A DNA stretch of 29,554 nt, from assembly GCA_052034745.1 (NCBI GenBank), contig JBPOIF010000014.1:1-29554 (forward strand). Direction: 5' to 3'. Below, piece after piece: positions 27,511 through 29,554 of the stretch. Position numbers and translations under genes: made by a program. The notes below the pieces were generated by a model. That model had not been told where the DNA came from, made no database searches, and saw only the letters and a list, made by a program, of their open reading frames with translations. The first letter of the stretch is position 1. Every line of letters starts with the position of its first letter. Source of the DNA: UBA4124 sp052034745 (GTDB lineage Bacteria; Patescibacteriota; Minisyncoccia; Phycocordibacterales; UBA9973).

Positions 27511-28266
27511 ATGCCTCCACAACCATTTTCATACAAACAACTCGTCGGACCGATCGTTGCGCTTCTTGTACTTGCAGGGTTTATTTTTCTCGGGTTGAAA
27601 TCTTCGAAACAACCAGTAGAGCAACAGACCGGCACCGTCGATGTCTCGATGCTCGAGTGGCCTTCGGAGCAGGTCAAAAAAGAGACCATTTCAGAAAATG
27701 GCAAAGGATACGAGATCACGGCAGCCTATCCAATCACCAAGGGTGAAAGTATCTCCGGGATATTTCACGATTTTGTGACGAGTACTATCGATACATTCAA
27801 GACAGACACCGCTGTTTCTGAGGGAGTAGAGCTTCCCGAAGGGCTCACGATGACGCTCGATATCAGCTACAAAGAAGAGCGCCATGACACTGTCGATACC
27901 TATCTCTTTCTCATATATTCAGACACCGGTGGTGCACATGGACTCCAGGCAACAAAAACTTTTTCGTTTGACAGTACGGGCAAGCAAATCTCTGTCGAAG
28001 ACCTCTTTACCAATGGTGCAAAAGGGCTCGGCACTGTTGCTGACTATGTACAAAAGGATCTCTTGAAGCGTGAGTATGCTGATGCCGATTGGATCAAAGA
28101 TGGCGCTGCTCCTGTTGCGGGGAACTACACGAACTTCTTTATCGATGAGCGGGGAGTGACATTCATGTTTGATCCGTACCAAGTCGCACCGTACTCATCG
28201 GGTCCACAACAAGTACTCGTACCAGTGACCGTCTTTCAATCAATCGCAAATCCTGAGATTTTCTAA
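27511..28266 (+). CDS. Membrane-anchored DUF3298/RsiV-like protein
   Basis: A 251-aa protein: cytoplasmic start, anchor at about residues 11-30, then an extracytoplasmic domain. The part from about 60-140 (YEITAAYPITKGESISGIFHDFV...LTMTLDISYKEERHDTVDTYLFLIYSDTGGAH) resembles the DUF4163/PdaC N-terminal region; the C-terminal part (about 150-245) with SVEDLFTNGAKGL and NYTNFFIDERGVTFMFDPYQVAPYSSGPQQVLVP is typical of DUF3298, as in RsiV, the lysozyme-sensing anti-sigma factor. No sigma gene is adjacent, so binding to a wall component or lysozyme is only an inference. Confidence 0.85.
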   Translation: MPPQPFSYKQLVGPIVALLVLAGFIFLGLKSSKQPVEQQTGTVDVSMLEWPSEQVKKETISENGKGYEITAAYPITKGESISGIFHDFVTSTIDTFKTDTAVSEGVELPEGLTMTLDISYKEERHDTVDTYLFLIYSDTGGAHGLQATKTFSFDSTGKQISVEDLFTNGAKGLGTVADYVQKDLLKREYADADWIKDGAAPVAGNYTNFFIDERGVTFMFDPYQVAPYSSGPQQVLVPVTVFQSIANPEIF

Positions 28267-28301
28267 CTTGTCGTCTTTGTGAGGAGTATAGAGCTCTACT
28301 T

Positions 28302-28396
28302 GTAGTCTCTTTTTAAAAGCACGGATATTTTTCTGTTGAAAAATTCCTCGTACTCGGCGCCAGTCGCGCCTCCACAGTCTTTTAAAAAGAAACTAC
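28302..28396. repeat. Three-way-junction palindromic element
   Basis: The outer 18-bp inverted repeat (28302-28319 with 28379-28396, one mismatch) encloses two hairpins: 28323-28347 (GGATATTTTTC / GAAAAATTCC, one bulge) and 28356-28370 (GGCGC/GCGCC). A 10-bp palindrome TAGAGCTCTA precedes it at 28289-28298. It lies between convergent genes and could act as terminator for both, but the branched form is that of the element at 11789-11864. Confidence 0.55.
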
Positions 28397-28406
28397 CACG
28401 TACGCC

Positions 28407-29462
28407 TTATTCTTCTTCTGAAGGCTTTTCGATTGCGATGGTTTCTATTTCAGGAGAAGTACCCGTGATGCGGGTGACGTCTTTGTCGAGCTTCTTGAAT
28501 TCTTTGCTTGAGAGGGTGTATTGGTTCACTGCGGTGCCAAGTGCGTTCCCGAGCTTGCTGTGATAGCTCTCAAACGCTTTGAGGTGCTTGCCGAGGTCTT
28601 CGACGCGGACACGGATCTCTTTTGCGGATTCTTCGATCTGGAGCGCTTTGAGGCCTTGGAGTACCGTCTGGAGAAAGGCGAGGAACGATGTCGGAGAGAC
28701 GATGATAACGTGACGTTCTTTGAAAGCGTACTCGATGAGGTCGCGAGTGTTGATCTTCATACCGCCGACTTGTGCAATCAGGAGGTCGTAGTAAATGGCT
28801 TCGTGGGGGATGAACATAAAGGCAAAGTCCATGGTGTTCTCTGAAGGCTTCACGTACTTTGAGGTCTCATCGATACGTTTCTTGAGATCGTTCTTGAAGT
28901 CTCGTTCGAGTTCTTCACGGCGATTGGGATCTTTTTCTTCGACGAGACGGTTGTAGTTTTCGAGAGAGAACTTTGAGTCGATCGGGATGATCTTGTCTTT
29001 GACAAAGACAACTGCGTCGACAATGGTCCCGTCAGAAAATGGATACTGCATCTGGTACGAACCATGAGGAAGGACGTTCTTGAGGAGCGTCTCGAGATAG
29101 TACTCGCCGAGGATGCCACGTTGTTTTGGATTTTTCAAAATATCCTGGAGGTCTTTGAGTTGGTCGGTAAATCCGATGACTTGTTTGTTGGTCTCGTCGA
29201 GTCGGGTCAGTCGTTCGGTGATGTCGGCGATGATGCGTGATGATTGCGATGATTGGTGCATCATACTTTCACGAACAGTTTTGTCCGAGTCAGAAAGCTT
29301 CTGATCGACGGTGCGCTGGAGTTCATTGATCTGTTGGAGGAGCATCTGGAGGCCGGTGTCTTGTCCTGGTGGAGGGGTTGCCTCGCGACGGCGATAAAAC
29401 ATCAGGTAGCCAAATACACCACCGATAACGAGCGCAAGTGCGATAGGAAATATCATTTGCAT
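28407..29462 (-). CDS. rmuC: RmuC family protein (DNA recombination)
   Basis: A 351-aa membrane-anchored RmuC, a family that limits DNA inversions and is predicted to have a nuclease-like core. An N-terminal anchor (about residues 3-21) is followed by a long coiled coil (about 35-115) and the RmuC domain: RGILGEYYLETLLKNVLPHGSYQMQYPFSDGTIVDAVVFVKDKIIPIDSKFSLENYNRL, then FMFIPHEAIYYDLL and VIIVSPTSFLAFLQTVLQGLKALQIEESAKEI. The start at 29462 is chosen because TACAAT (29469-29474) ends six bases before it, the local leaderless pattern; an in-frame start at 29516 would add 18 residues before the anchor, and the second ATG at 29456 is also possible. Confidence 0.93.
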   Translation of the reverse strand: MQMIFPIALALVIGGVFGYLMFYRRREATPPPGQDTGLQMLLQQINELQRTVDQKLSDSDKTVRESMMHQSSQSSRIIADITERLTRLDETNKQVIGFTDQLKDLQDILKNPKQRGILGEYYLETLLKNVLPHGSYQMQYPFSDGTIVDAVVFVKDKIIPIDSKFSLENYNRLVEEKDPNRREELERDFKNDLKKRIDETSKYVKPSENTMDFAFMFIPHEAIYYDLLIAQVGGMKINTRDLIEYAFKERHVIIVSPTSFLAFLQTVLQGLKALQIEESAKEIRVRVEDLGKHLKAFESYHSKLGNALGTAVNQYTLSSKEFKKLDKDVTRITGTSPEIETIAIEKPSEEE

Positions 29463-29468
29463 AGGGCA

Positions 29469-29474
29469 ATTGTA
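29469..29474 (-). promoter_or_regulatory. -10 TACAAT, leaderless type, of rmuC
   Basis: Minus-strand -10 ending six bases before the ATG at 29462. Confidence 0.55.
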
Positions 29475-29492
29475 ACATGCGGGCAATAAAAA

Positions 29493-29526
29493 ATTCCCCC
29501 TGACATCGTTTGTCAAAAGGGGGAAT
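29493..29526 (-). terminator. Terminator of a gene right of the window
   Basis: ATTCCCCCT/AGGGGGAAT 9-bp stem with inner TGACA/TGTCA, followed on the minus strand by TTTTTT. A minus-strand frame reading ...LPQEA with stop at 29535-29537 lies just upstream and could be the end of that gene. Confidence 0.75.
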
Positions 29527-29554
29527 GGGTTCGCTTATGCTTCCTGTGGAAGCA

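Noticed and set aside
1..29554. CRISPR array, prophage genes, transposase or integrase
   Set aside because: No regularly spaced repeats and no recognisable Cas, phage, transposase or recombinase protein in any frame.

Overview
The window looks like chromosomal DNA from a Candidate Phyla Radiation bacterium (Patescibacteria, Parcubacteria-like). This is inferred from gene content, with no database search. The supporting signs are a very short division/cell-wall cluster (mraZ-rsmH-ftsL-ftsI), a separate penicillin-binding protein 2, small membrane proteins of the SIMPL, DUF5667, DUF2061, Gmad2 and DUF3298 types, tRNAs without an encoded CCA end, and many short orphan genes. Standard stop codons, including TGA, are used.

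Layout. 1-190 holds a dense run of hairpins of unknown nature. 244-2125 carries four small orphan genes on the minus strand. 2212-3805 carries an S51-type peptidase, a PPOX-fold flavoprotein and a SET-domain protein. 3905-8131 carries a secreted peptidoglycan amidase, a GIY-YIG protein, a small exported protein and an unusual adenylosuccinate lyase-HAD fusion. 8253-10188 is a sigma factor overlapping a membrane-anchored DUF5667 protein with a duplicated domain and acidic tail. 10255-10642 is a candidate structured non-coding RNA, followed by tRNA-Ala. 10868-12863 carries small membrane/exported proteins, an alkyltransferase-like gene whose start codon seems to have been hit by a small palindromic element, and a SIMPL protein. 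12868-20432 is the cell-envelope core: PBP2, GreA, MraZ with four phased operator repeats, RsmH, FtsL, FtsI and a membrane protein. 20486-21373 has cytidylate kinase and tRNA-Glu. 21586-25495 is an AT-rich accessory stretch of orphan genes. 25580-28266 carries a conserved orphan, the MsrB/MsrA repair pair and two anchored extracytoplasmic proteins. RmuC closes the window.

Two expression architectures are interleaved. Core-type genes have a TATACT/TATAAT-like -10 about 6-10 bases before the ATG, which predicts leaderless mRNAs, and usually no terminator behind them. Accessory genes (about a dozen) are single-gene units with a TTGACA-like -35 spaced 16-17 bases from a -10, an AT-rich leader mostly without Shine-Dalgarno, and their own hairpin terminator. 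Three of these encode proteins whose signal peptides end in a residue pair like AQ or GQ, in the style of Bacteroidetes secreted proteins, so the accessory units may be laterally moving single-gene cassettes.

Palindromic elements at 8-185, 11789-11864, 21417-21519 and 28302-28396 form a second theme. The one at 11789-11864 appears to be a recent insertion flanked by a 5-bp direct repeat, and it keeps the reading frame of the gene it entered.
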